Of a stretch of 29,688 bases of DNA, positions 12,208-19,450 are shown one piece after another. The position numbers and the translations under genes were made by a program. The notes under the pieces were generated by a model, which was not told the DNA's origin, made no database searches, and saw only the letters and a program-made list of their open reading frames with translations. How positions within the stretch are numbered: the stretch's first letter is position 1; every line of letters starts with the position of its first letter. This DNA comes from a virus, in the IMG/VR virus record IMGVR_UViG_3300025889_000655, positions 1 through 29,688 of that record. One strand, 5' to 3'.

Positions 12208-12792
12208 GTGAGAGCAAAATCAAACTATATCGATCCAGAGCAATTCAAACTTATTATCAATAATTTAGGCTCGTTAAATTTACGCAAGTGGTCAACTGTC
12301 GATGTTGAATTTTTATTCAAAATTTCTTATTGGTGTGGTCTCCGTATGCTGGAGGCTACCAAATTAAAAAAGGAGGATTTTGATCTAGTAAATCGTGAGG
12401 TTTATCTTGGTCTCACAAAGGGTAAAAAAAATCAATATGCCCCTATTCCTGTTCCTTTCATCCCTGAACTAAATCAATACCTATTATCAAAACCTAACGG
12501 TCAATTACTCCCAAAATGCAACCCTCAAATCGTTAGACTATGGACTAGAAAGTTAGGTAAATTACTTGATATACCGGCATGGACTACTCCACAGATGGAG
12601 ACAGGAGAAAAAACACGCACTCATATTTTTAGAAAATCTATCGCAAAAGATATGCTCTATGGCACACATGGGCAGAAAGCACCATTAAACGTTGTACAGA
12701 AGCATTTACGACACTCTGATCTCAATACCACCTCCAAGTATCTACAAGTAAGTATTGAGGATGTAAAGAATTATTGGGATACGACAAACTGA
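12208..12792 (+). CDS. int: Tyrosine recombinase (integrase), 194 aa
   Basis: Catalytic residues of the tyrosine-recombinase family are in order: Arg46 (YWCGLRMLEA), Lys71 (GLTKGKKN), His139-x-x-Arg142 (THIFRKS), His169 (HLRHSD) and Tyr178 (SKYLQ). The protein joins and resolves two att sites, inserting the circular genome into the host chromosome. At 194 aa it is short: little more than the catalytic domain, with almost no N-terminal arm-binding or core-binding domain, as in some archaeal integrases. GTG start with TATA about 25 nt upstream, so probably leaderless. No tRNA-like att core is evident nearby, so the integration target is unknown. Confidence 0.93.
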   Translation: MRAKSNYIDPEQFKLIINNLGSLNLRKWSTVDVEFLFKISYWCGLRMLEATKLKKEDFDLVNREVYLGLTKGKKNQYAPIPVPFIPELNQYLLSKPNGQLLPKCNPQIVRLWTRKLGKLLDIPAWTTPQMETGEKTRTHIFRKSIAKDMLYGTHGQKAPLNVVQKHLRHSDLNTTSKYLQVSIEDVKNYWDTTN

Positions 12793-12821
12793 AATAGTGG
12801 CTATCATCTTTATTATTGAGG

Positions 12822-13856
12822 ATGTGGGAAATAATTATTCTTGCAGTAGCAATAGGATTCGAGTTAGACATTGATCAGAACCAAGTAGCATTGGATGATC
12901 TGTTAGTTGAAATCACAGAACAAGAGGAATTGGTGGCAAAGGCTGAAGCCTCTGTACAGAGAGTAACAGATGAATTTATTCAGGCAAAAAAAGATGTTTC
13001 AAAATCATGGGATAACTTTTCAAAACTGACAGAGGTTGAAACAAAACTAAACGAGACTCAACGATTCCTATCAGAGCAGAAAGAAATCCTAGAGGAATTA
13101 CTGATACAGAAATCCCAATTACTACTAAAGATTTCTGAAAGTAAAAAGGCTCAACAAGTAAAGGAAACAAAAGAGTTAATCTCCAATCAAGAAAAAATGA
13201 TAGGCATAAAACTTTCCAAAACCTGTACAACAATGCTAATGAATAATTTTACCACTAACTGTCCAAATTATCAGCAGTTGGAAATCCTAGATACAAGTGA
13301 TAAAAGTATCACAGGGGATTTTGGATGGGAGGATGGATTTTACAAACGACATCCTAGCAGATATGTCAACAGCCAAAATTGGTATGCTCAATATGATTTC
13401 CCAATAGTAGTAGTTGATCCCCCAAACAATATGGAGATACCAACAATTACAATAGAAAACAACTTTGATAATTATTACATGGAGGATGTTGAACCATACG
13501 GATATGAGATTGAAATAATCACAATAAAGTTTGCCAATGGAACAAGTTATGAGAAAGCAATAGGAAACAACCCAATCAAACCAATCTTTAATTCGAGAAC
13601 TATTTACCATGATAGGTATGTCGATAAATGTCAAAAGGCAACAATTAACGCTGATAAATGGGAGTTACTTTTGGCTGACACAATAAACTATTTGAGAAAT
13701 AGATGTGATCCATCATCAACATCATTTATTGAAAAAGAGATTATACCATTCAATAGTACCTCAATAGATGTAAGAACCTCTCCTAATTGGATGGACATAA
13801 AGTATTGGGAGAGTATATCGAATCATTGTATTTTTAAATTCAGGGAGTGCCAATGA
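12822..13856 (+). CDS. Secreted coiled-coil protein with Cys-containing C-terminal domain, 344 aa
   Basis: I start at ATG 12822, not TTG 12816. Residues 1-16 (MWEIIILAVAIGFELD) form a short export signal or anchor. Residues about 20-130 are a long coiled coil (EQEELVAKAEASVQRV ... EQKEILEELLIQKSQ). The C-terminal domain has paired Cys (KTCTTML, TNCPNY, DKCQK, NRCDP, NHCIFKFREC) and the segments GDFGWEDGFYKRHPSRY and PIVVVDPPNN. I associate this layout with extracellular thaumarchaeal proteins of unknown role. It lies 29 nt after the integrase and may be co-transcribed, and so may be expressed from the provirus and act at the cell surface, for example in superinfection exclusion. Confidence 0.78.
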   Translation: MWEIIILAVAIGFELDIDQNQVALDDLLVEITEQEELVAKAEASVQRVTDEFIQAKKDVSKSWDNFSKLTEVETKLNETQRFLSEQKEILEELLIQKSQLLLKISESKKAQQVKETKELISNQEKMIGIKLSKTCTTMLMNNFTTNCPNYQQLEILDTSDKSITGDFGWEDGFYKRHPSRYVNSQNWYAQYDFPIVVVDPPNNMEIPTITIENNFDNYYMEDVEPYGYEIEIITIKFANGTSYEKAIGNNPIKPIFNSRTIYHDRYVDKCQKATINADKWELLLADTINYLRNRCDPSSTSFIEKEIIPFNSTSIDVRTSPNWMDIKYWESISNHCIFKFRECQ

Positions 13857-14089
13857 GACTATCCTGCAAGGGTGGATGTAGAAAATCAACCCTATTGAAA
13901 ATCGGTACTGACTATCAGAAAGGAGTTTTCAATATGTGGTCAAGAAAGAATAATGCCTATTGTAAAGTATGCTGTTATGCTTTGGTAACAACTCAATTAA
14001 AATGTCCTTGCTGTAACAAAGTATTCACAAGGACACCAAGAAATACTTGGGCTAGAAAAAAGGCTGTTGAATTTGTTATCAGATATTGA
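13853..14089 (+). CDS. Zinc-finger protein, 78 aa
   Basis: ATG 13853 overlaps the preceding stop (ATGA), so I prefer it to GTG 13847. Cys groups C-K-G-G-C, C-K-V-C-C and C-P-C-C-N-K-V-F form one or two zinc-binding units, followed by a basic end (RTPRNTWARKKAVEF). Probably nucleic-acid binding. Its 3' end overlaps the opposing 14079-14255 gene by 11 nt. Confidence 0.7.
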   Translation: MRLSCKGGCRKSTLLKIGTDYQKGVFNMWSRKNNAYCKVCCYALVTTQLKCPCCNKVFTRTPRNTWARKKAVEFVIRY

Positions 14090-14255
14090 AAAAGAATCTA
14101 AACAAGATAAAGAAAAAAGTATAAGATACAAAGCCCAACACAATTAGTTTTTTGAGCAGTTTTGGAGACACCCGATAAAGCCATCCAAACATTTTGAATT
14201 GTGATTTAATCACAGCGTCTTTACATTTATCACAAGAATGGTAACCCTTTGTCAT
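14079..14255 (-). CDS. Small membrane protein with CxxC, 58 aa
   Basis: ATG 14255 overlaps the stop of the methyltransferase gene by ATGA, making it the last gene of the long replication operon. N-terminal C-D-K-C, then basic residues (RVSPKLLKK), then one hydrophobic helix (LIVLGFVSYTFFFILFRFFF). Possible membrane tether or holin-like peptide; no family recognised. Confidence 0.55.
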   Translation of the reverse strand: MTKGYHSCDKCKDAVIKSQFKMFGWLYRVSPKLLKKLIVLGFVSYTFFFILFRFFFNI

Positions 14256-14638
14256 TTTATCAGCACCAAGAAGTGTGGTTGAGTGGCATGGTATTGGTTG
14301 TTCTTGAATTTTAACCTGCCTTGAATAAAATGAATCTCATATTTTCCATACAACAAGTGAAACCATTTTTGGTCTGTTTTAGATGGCAATAACATTATCG
14401 AAATACCCCCCCTATCTGACTCTGATATTGCCTTTGATACAAACTCTTTGAGCAGGGTGTAAGGAGGATTGATGTAATTGATCTTTTTCCATTCAATGTT
14501 TAGCCCATCCCATTGAGGATTAAGAGGGCATGGATCAAAGAGTTGATACTTTTGATACCCCCAAATAGTCTCAATCTTATCAAACACTACGTCAGGGGTT
14601 ACATGAATATCTGACTTTGCCGGAGGCATATAGCTCAT
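14252..14638 (-). CDS. DNA N6-adenine methyltransferase (phage Dam-like), 128 aa
   Basis: The sequence has the phage Dam-type signature: FDPCPLNP at 34-41, the catalytic N-P-P-Y at 57-60, then LLPSKTDQKWFH and the end EIHFIQGRLKF. Enzymes of this family methylate adenine N6 in short DNA sites, often protecting viral DNA from host restriction or marking replicated DNA. At 128 aa it lacks part of the usual S-adenosylmethionine-binding region but matches the compact phage form. It is coupled by ATGA to the helicase upstream and the membrane protein downstream, so methylation is produced with replication. Confidence 0.88.
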   Translation of the reverse strand: MSYMPPAKSDIHVTPDVVFDKIETIWGYQKYQLFDPCPLNPQWDGLNIEWKKINYINPPYTLLKEFVSKAISESDRGGISIMLLPSKTDQKWFHLLYGKYEIHFIQGRLKFKNNQYHATQPHFLVLIK

Positions 14639-16509
14639 TGTTTATCCTCCAAGTAGATTCCTATTGCAGCAGAATATGGACTAGGCATATTTGGTTTGAA
14701 TTTGATTGTTTCCTCATTAGCCAATTCTTTATCCTCCTTTATTCTAAAACCAAGATAGGCATAGCATTGAACCTCATCAATCCTAGTTTTGGTTGGTGTT
14801 GTTCCTACTATCTCATCAAAGACTTTGGAAAACTCTTTCTTGTTTTTGGATTGCCATCCCTTTTTGATACAAAAAGAAAGCCATCGGTTGTAAGGCTGAT
14901 TTGATTCAACTCTTTCATCAGCACCCATGACCACATACTTTGTAACAAATTCTCTAATCCTATTACCATAGAGATTCCAAACTTCCTTAACTGTACTAAT
15001 ATGCATTGGATGGTGTATCTTTTCTTGATTATATATCCAAGTGGCATTTTTACAAAGATAAGTGATCAATCCCTCCAACTGATCAGGAGTGGAAACCTTT
15101 TCCATGATTCTCTTTACTTCGGTTGTTTGACCACGATGGGTTTTATCAATTCTAACGATATGAGTTCTTGAATAAATGGCATTAGCGTCATCAGTATTTG
15201 GTATCTCAAAAAGATCATTAGCCATAAACATTAACCTGCTCATTGGTCTAAACGTGGTTGAGTGTTCATAGATACCCCTTGCTGTTATGCTATCTTGTGT
15301 GATCCATTTTTTGATAACATCAATATCTTTAACAGAATCGGTGTTAACATCCTGATCAATATTTACCATTTTTAACGCTGCGTCTTTTTGTGAGGTCATA
15401 TCTTTGGCAAGAAGTTGTATCTTTGCACCATTACAATTATCCTTACCGAGAACATACTCCACCAACTTACAGAGTTGAGATTTGCCTGTTCCTTGAATAC
15501 CAACTCCACCAAACTGTATATCAATTCCATTATACGGATGGAGACACAATGATATAAAGTCATAAAACGATTGTTTGTCTTGTGTATTTGTTATGATACT
15601 TGATACTATTCCATCAATATCTCCATAACTTGCTGATTCGTTAAACTTGTGAGGGATTTGTGTCAGGATAATATAATCAGGAGAAAACTTTGGACTAAAT
15701 ACCCCACTCTTTATATCATAAACTCCATTAAGTAAGCACTTTCTGTGGATGTTTGATTCGATGTCATGCCATGAAATAATATCACAAGAGTCTTCAATCA
15801 TCTTTACGACTTCTGTCATATCAGAATTTTTGGACTTTACTAAAATCTCCCTTGCTTTTCTACGGATTAGGATTTCAGCGTCAGAGGAATAATATTTGTC
15901 ATTAAAGAAAAGCATTTGTCCTGTAAGTTCTAACTTTTTAATATAGAATCTACCCTTGATCCATTCGGCAGCCTCCATTAATTGTGATTTGTCTAAAAGA
16001 ATGTCAGCCTGACTTTGACCTAAATCAAAGGCAATTTTCTTTATCTGTTGAATGTAATCACTATCTGAAAAAACCGTACTAATGGCAACGTCAATCTCAT
16101 TCTCATCAACCCTGTATCTTCTGCACCATTCAAGAAGTGTTTTGGTAATGTCAATTATTGAAACAACATTCTTGACAGTAATGAATAATTTTACCATCTC
16201 TGTCAGGGTATAGACGGATGGATTGTTACCCATGCCATGATCCAAGAAATTCTCTAGTCTTGATTTGTCATGGTCTCTTTGAAGTTGATCTTTCTCTGCC
16301 TGAATTTCCTCCTCACTTCTTTTATCAATAATTACACCATGTCTAATGTTATCACATTTGCAGGGCTTTACACAATTCTCATGGTTGTTTTTCTCACAGT
16401 ATGAACATATCTCTCTCTGTCCATGATTGTCAGAAAAACAAAGGCAATTTTCATCAGAGCATTTATCATGCTCATCAATAACACAATGGGAACAATTAAT
16501 CTTAGTCAT
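14635..16509 (-). CDS. SF3 (D5-like) replicative helicase with N-terminal zinc modules, 624 aa
   Basis: I start at ATG 16509 (ATGA overlap), not GTG 16530. Residues 5-55 hold two tandem C-x2-C-x4-H-x2-C-x3/4-C-x-C units, probably zinc-binding. After a helical linker comes a D5_N-like region and the SF3 core: Walker A G-I-Q-G-T-G-K-S at 337-344, Walker B M-V-N-I-D-Q-D about 381-387, and motif C F-M-A-N-D-L at 428-433, followed by YSRTHIVRID. Such hexameric helicases unwind viral or plasmid DNA. No AEP prim-pol catalytic motifs are visible at the N-terminus, so priming may come from the host. This is the main replication gene of the window. Confidence 0.9.
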   Translation of the reverse strand: MTKINCSHCVIDEHDKCSDENCLCFSDNHGQREICSYCEKNNHENCVKPCKCDNIRHGVIIDKRSEEEIQAEKDQLQRDHDKSRLENFLDHGMGNNPSVYTLTEMVKLFITVKNVVSIIDITKTLLEWCRRYRVDENEIDVAISTVFSDSDYIQQIKKIAFDLGQSQADILLDKSQLMEAAEWIKGRFYIKKLELTGQMLFFNDKYYSSDAEILIRRKAREILVKSKNSDMTEVVKMIEDSCDIISWHDIESNIHRKCLLNGVYDIKSGVFSPKFSPDYIILTQIPHKFNESASYGDIDGIVSSIITNTQDKQSFYDFISLCLHPYNGIDIQFGGVGIQGTGKSQLCKLVEYVLGKDNCNGAKIQLLAKDMTSQKDAALKMVNIDQDVNTDSVKDIDVIKKWITQDSITARGIYEHSTTFRPMSRLMFMANDLFEIPNTDDANAIYSRTHIVRIDKTHRGQTTEVKRIMEKVSTPDQLEGLITYLCKNATWIYNQEKIHHPMHISTVKEVWNLYGNRIREFVTKYVVMGADERVESNQPYNRWLSFCIKKGWQSKNKKEFSKVFDEIVGTTPTKTRIDEVQCYAYLGFRIKEDKELANEETIKFKPNMPSPYSAAIGIYLEDKQ

Positions 16510-17372
16510 ATCATACAGCTTTCCCCACAATAATCCTCATTAACTTCAATACCATCTTTAAGAAAATCATCAAAGGTTTTTTGATCTGATATGTCTTTGG
16601 TACTTGATTTGTATCCCCATTTATTGTAACGTTTTGCCAATGGACTTCCATAAAGTTCAATCTGTTTTTCTAACCACTTTATTGTGTTAAATGCTAGAGT
16701 GTCATATTTTTCTAACAATTTAAGATCCCATTCTTCAGCATGAGCTCCACAATAACATTCCCCTGATCTATTGAGCCATTCATAGACCGGTGTTTTTTCT
16801 AAATCATTATCAATAAAATAATCCCATATCTGACTACCGTTTTTGTAAAGGAATGGTTTTACATAAGGTAGTCCTGAATTAAAATCCAATGGTTTTTTGG
16901 TATATTGTTTAATCTTATTTCTCATTCGTGATTCCTTTTTTCTTACTCCGGAGATAAAACAAGCGTTCTCTCCTGACTTTATTTTTGGGTATAAGAAATA
17001 ATACCAAGTATGCATTTTGAGATAACCCATCCACATTGAATGATTACCTGCAAAAGCAAATCCATATTTTAAAACAATGTTGTAAAATCTTTCTTTCTCA
17101 CTAGCCCATGTCATGTGTATTTTCCATCCTCGTTTTTTGGCATAGTCAACCACAAATTTTCTAGTGGCTTGTGATCCTAGACCGGTGTTGGTATAAACTA
17201 TACCGGCAAAACGATCAGGATAATTCTTTGAGATAAAATCAGCCACACACACCGAGTCCTTACCACCTGAAAATAAAACATAAAATCTATCATACCCATA
17301 TTTTTCAATCACTTCATCCATGATCTGATTAGGTGTTTGAGGCTCATACCATGTTAGACTTTCATCCATCAT
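16506..17372 (-). CDS. PAPS-reductase-like PP-loop enzyme, 288 aa
   Basis: An ATP-pyrophosphatase PP-loop S-G-G-K-D-S lies at 35-40, with ISGVRKKESR at 140-149 as the second conserved block of the adenine-nucleotide alpha-hydrolase/PAPS-reductase superfamily. C-Y-C-G (206-209) and a C-terminal C-G-E-S-C (282-286) could hold an Fe-S cluster or act as redox thiols, as in DndC-like or thiolation enzymes. Viral members are common, and their substrate is seldom known; DNA phosphorothioation, tRNA thiolation and sulfur assimilation are all possible. Dnd partner genes are absent, so full phosphorothioation is unlikely. It is coupled at both ends by ATGA, between a mini zinc ribbon and the helicase. 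Confidence 0.85.
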   Translation of the reverse strand: MMDESLTWYEPQTPNQIMDEVIEKYGYDRFYVLFSGGKDSVCVADFISKNYPDRFAGIVYTNTGLGSQATRKFVVDYAKKRGWKIHMTWASEKERFYNIVLKYGFAFAGNHSMWMGYLKMHTWYYFLYPKIKSGENACFISGVRKKESRMRNKIKQYTKKPLDFNSGLPYVKPFLYKNGSQIWDYFIDNDLEKTPVYEWLNRSGECYCGAHAEEWDLKLLEKYDTLAFNTIKWLEKQIELYGSPLAKRYNKWGYKSSTKDISDQKTFDDFLKDGIEVNEDYCGESCMI

Positions 17373-17473
17373 TTTATTATCTCCTGACCACAGTTAGAGC
17401 ATGGATAATTTACTATTCTCTGTCCACACTTCCAACAGTTCTTTTTGGTATGTTGATAAAAATTAAACATCAT
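17369..17473 (-). CDS. Mini zinc-ribbon protein, 34 aa
   Basis: ATG 17473 and the stop at 17369 both overlap neighbours by ATGA. The product has C-W-K-C-G and C-S-N-C-G separated by ten residues, a minimal zinc ribbon such as those that act as subunits of larger enzymes. Directly coupled to the PP-loop enzyme, it may bind that protein or its nucleic-acid substrate. Confidence 0.65.
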   Translation of the reverse strand: MMFNFYQHTKKNCWKCGQRIVNYPCSNCGQEIIK

Positions 17474-17787
17474 GTCTCCAAATTATAAAATCCGGTCTTT
17501 CTGTTATAAATAATTCTAGCACCGTTACGCCTTAGAAGTGTAATATGTTGTCTAATTGATCTTGGAGAGCAATTACAAAAAGATCGAATCATTCCAATAT
17601 TAGCCGGTTGGGTTGATAACAAATAATGAATCTGTTGAGCCTTTGTTGGTGTGTCTTTTACGTTTGAAGTATGACAGGAACAAGTACATTTGAGAGTCTT
17701 GTTTTTACATCTGCCATGAGAGTTTCTAAAACAAGCGTAACTCACGTTACTCTTTTCTAAGATAACTAATCGTTGTGGCATGGGCAA
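17470..17787 (-). CDS. Winged-helix regulator with N-terminal Cys/His zinc module, about 105 aa
   Basis: Residues about 14-40 have C-F-x3-H-x2-C-K-x5-C-T-C-S-C-H, the same zinc module as the 3101-3184 and 17766-17891 products. The C-terminal half (KAQQIHYLLS ... IGMIRSFCNCSPRSIRQHITLLRRNGARIIYN) is a helix-turn-helix with recognition helix SPRSIRQHITLLRR and a wing. Probably DNA-binding. A GGAG seven nucleotides upstream supports TTG 17787; ATG 17781 is the alternative. It overlaps the end of the 41-aa gene, which carries a paralogous module. Confidence 0.75.
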   Translation of the reverse strand: MPMPQRLVILEKSNVSYACFRNSHGRCKNKTLKCTCSCHTSNVKDTPTKAQQIHYLLSTQPANIGMIRSFCNCSPRSIRQHITLLRRNGARIIYNRKTGFYNLET

Positions 17788-17891
17788 GTACAATCTCCTT
17801 TTGTACGGTTGTTTCTACCTTTACAGGCGTTATGTTGACTATTCCAACATCTGTGAGAATACCCATTTTTCTCTGATACTAATTCAATCAA
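17766..17891 (-). CDS. 41-aa zinc-module protein (C-x4-H-x2-C ... CxCxCH)
   Basis: TTG 17891 overlaps the stop of the nuclease-like gene (TTGA). The ligand order is C-W-x3-H-x2-C-K-x9-C-T-C-P-C-H, as in the N-terminus of the next gene, so the two look like a duplicated module. The two reading frames overlap by about 20 nt. Function unknown; possibly a dimer partner or decoy of the winged-helix protein. Confidence 0.6.
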   Translation of the reverse strand: MIELVSEKNGYSHRCWNSQHNACKGRNNRTKGDCTCPCHND

Positions 17892-18274
17892 GATGAATAC
17901 TCCCTGAAAAATACTTTCCACTTTCCTTTACATTCTTTTAGTTTGTTGGTAACATTAAACACCATGACTTTTCCATTCCTTTTGTTTAGGAAATCCTTTA
18001 TGGGTTTTTCGGCAGCCCAAGAGTTTGTTTTCATTTGCAGGAAATATAGTTCGTCTTTACCCCAACACATTCCATCAAAAAGATTCCATAAATCTGTGGC
18101 ATAATATCCTGATGGTTTTTTGTAATCTTGTGTAGCCTTTTGGGTATAGATGAGATCATTCCTAGCAGTATGTGATTTGAACCAAATCTCATCAAAGCCA
18201 TACTCTAAGAGCATATCCCTTACCATTTTGTTAGTAGCCCTCATTCTTGCTCTGTTATGCACTAGCAACAACAA
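17888..18274 (-). CDS. Candidate PD-(D/E)xK-type nuclease, up to 128 aa
   Basis: A basic N-terminal helix (MRATNKMVRDMLLEYGFDEIW) precedes D-L-W-N-L-F-D-G-M and then ELYFLQMKTNSW. The D ... (E/Q)-x-K order with flanking beta strands fits a VRR-NUC or Holliday-junction-resolvase-like restriction fold. The lower helix (EKPIKDFLNKRNGK) and last strand (VMVFNVTN) agree. The start is unclear: TTG 18268 has GGAG six nucleotides upstream, and ATG 18244 is also possible. In a replication operon it could resolve or trim DNA. Moderate confidence in the fold. Confidence 0.65.
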   Translation of the reverse strand: MLLLVHNRARMRATNKMVRDMLLEYGFDEIWFKSHTARNDLIYTQKATQDYKKPSGYYATDLWNLFDGMCWGKDELYFLQMKTNSWAAEKPIKDFLNKRNGKVMVFNVTNKLKECKGKWKVFFREYSS

Positions 18275-18438
18275 CTCCTATGCTTAGCACCACAGATTAG
18301 ACATTTACGTTCTAAATAGACAAAATGTTTATCGTGGCATATTTGACATAGGAAAGTATCTGATCTATTTACCCATAGAGAATTTACATTATCAAATTTG
18401 TATGCCGGAGTATTCCCACATTCAGCACACTCACTCAT
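18262..18438 (-). CDS. Zinc-finger protein, 58 aa
   Basis: ATG 18438. Cys pairs C-A-E-C, C-Q-I-C-H and C-L-I-C-G plus a C-C-C terminus indicate one or two zinc sites. The GTAAATGAG context overlaps the end of the preceding C2H2 gene, and its own end holds the GGAG and start of the nuclease-like gene. Unrecognised but clearly coding by its Cys pattern and coupling. Confidence 0.6.
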   Translation of the reverse strand: MSECAECGNTPAYKFDNVNSLWVNRSDTFLCQICHDKHFVYLERKCLICGAKHRSCCC

Positions 18439-18538
18439 TTACGTTCTCTCCATGAATTATTATTTTATGCATTAGATAGTTGACTAGAGCATTTGGACTT
18501 TCAGGAAAAGTCTTGGTACAATATTCACAGTTCAACAA
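18431..18538 (-). CDS. Single C2H2 zinc finger, 35 aa
   Basis: TTG 18538 (or 18535) to TGA 18431. The sequence N-C-E-Y-C-T-K-T-F-P-E-S ... H-K-I-I-I-H is a classical C-x2-C ... H-x4-H finger, close to a stand-alone finger, as seen in many archaeal virus DNA-binding regulators. A GGAGAGG ribosome site lies upstream inside the preceding small gene. Confidence 0.6.
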   Translation of the reverse strand: MLNCEYCTKTFPESPNALVNYLMHKIIIHGENVNE

Positions 18539-18635
18539 TTTTGCCCTCTCCTACTCCTAATGATATTTTGGTAGAATAAAAATGGGTATTAGGAGATTCC
18601 TTTTTCATCTCCCAATACATTCGTGGACTAAACAT
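18525..18635 (-). CDS. Hypothetical 36-aa protein
   Basis: ATG 18635 to TGA 18525, overlapping the previous stop by 8 nt and the next start by 14 nt. Sequence begins MFSPRMYWEMKKESPN and ends in a Gly/Val-rich stretch. No motif. Supported only by its exact fit in the overlapping gene chain. Confidence 0.4.
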   Translation of the reverse strand: MFSPRMYWEMKKESPNTHFYSTKISLGVGEGKIVEL

Positions 18636-18702
18636 ATCTAGTCTCCATGTCTAAGTGTAACCCCATTACAGTTTGTTCCGTTCTAGAGGTTATAGACGAC
18701 AT
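18628..18702 (-). CDS. Hypothetical 24-aa protein
   Basis: ATG 18702 overlaps the stop of the 122-aa gene (TAATG). Sequence MSSITSRTEQTVMGLHLDME with a short end. No motif; may be a translational relay. Confidence 0.35.
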   Translation of the reverse strand: MSSITSRTEQTVMGLHLDMETRYV

Positions 18703-19070
18703 TATGCTAGACTCTCCTGTTTTGCCTTTGGCTCTACGTCTTTTAAAACGTAATAGTCATTGACTTTAGGATTGTTGGACTTTACTTTTTCAGTAATACA
18801 ATGGATATAATTTCCTGTATTGATACTTGCAGTTAGTTTTGTCTCAACAATGTTACCGTTTGAATCGGGTTTATAGAATTTGCTTGTGATTGCTTTTCTA
18901 GTAGTATGGAAAACTGTTCCATCATAATCTTCTTTGATGGTTAGTTTTACTCCTAGACTATCATCATAGTCGCTTCGTTCTACTTTAACGATTGTGATTG
19001 GTTTGCCATCTATTTCTTTTAGACTTTTAGAGTCTCCTTGAAAATCGGCTATCTTCATTAGTTCATTCAA
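18702..19070 (-). CDS. Hypothetical beta-rich protein, possible OB-fold, 122 aa
   Basis: The strong ribosome site GGAGG (19081-19085) and TTG 19070 mark the start; ATG 19058 is the alternative. The predicted order of strands (KPITIVKVERSDYDD, VKLTIKEDYDGTVFHTTRKAI, ETKLTASINTGNYIHCITEK) and length would suit an OB-fold single-strand DNA-binding protein, a natural partner for the helicase in the same operon. This is a fold guess; no motif proves it. Confidence 0.65.
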   Translation of the reverse strand: MNELMKIADFQGDSKSLKEIDGKPITIVKVERSDYDDSLGVKLTIKEDYDGTVFHTTRKAITSKFYKPDSNGNIVETKLTASINTGNYIHCITEKVKSNNPKVNDYYVLKDVEPKAKQESLA

Positions 19071-19120
19071 TTCATTTACACCTCCTCTTAACTTCTGTCA
19101 AGTGTAATAAAAATTTCTTG

Positions 19121-19297
19121 CTAGAAAAAGTCAAGATCATTATTATCAATCTCCTTTAGTTCCACTTTTACAATACACTCGTATCCCATTTGTCTAAGTA
19201 GTGATTTGAGTTCCAATATTGCCACGTTGTTATCTTGTAGTAATGAGGTTTTATCCACAATTCTTTTTGTGATAATTTCAACCACACTCAAAGTCAT
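19121..19297 (-). CDS. Hypothetical 58-aa protein after the RHH regulator
   Basis: ATG 19297 overlaps the stop of the RHH gene (ATGA). A helical start (SVVEIITKRIVDKTSLLQDN) and a leucine-rich middle (LELKSLLRQMGYECIVKVELK), ending acidic. Second gene of the operon; may be a partner of the regulator. No family recognised. Confidence 0.6.
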   Translation of the reverse strand: MTLSVVEIITKRIVDKTSLLQDNNVAILELKSLLRQMGYECIVKVELKEIDNNDLDFF

Positions 19298-19449
19298 TGT
19301 GAATCCCTCTCAAACTTTTCAAAGATTGCAGCCCTAATAAATTCAGGATAAGATCGGTACTTACCCATAGGCATTATCTTTTTTTCATACTTGACTTCTA
19401 GTTCTCTAGGTAGTCGGTATGTTTTCCATTCATTAACCTCTGTTTCCAT
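19294..19449 (-). CDS. Ribbon-helix-helix regulator (CopG/Arc-like), 51 aa
   Basis: N-terminal strand KTYRLPRELEVKYEKKI, a short loop with Gly, then a second helix YPEFIRAAIFEKFERD: the RHH plan, in which two chains pair their strands to read the major groove. It heads the 15-gene minus-strand operon. TATA (19471-19480) is 26 nt before the ATG and the TGTCA direct repeat (19451-19466) lies between them, so the protein probably represses itself. The near-identical repeat at 9037-9052 suggests it also controls the plus-strand operon. Confidence 0.82.
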   Translation of the reverse strand: METEVNEWKTYRLPRELEVKYEKKIMPMGKYRSYPEFIRAAIFEKFERDSQ

Positions 19450-19450
19450 G

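Noticed and set aside
14401-14412. C7 homopolymer as a possible frameshift in the methyltransferase
   Set aside because: The frame reads through it correctly (Asp-Arg-Gly-Gly-Ile-Ser) and both flanking methyltransferase motifs are in frame.
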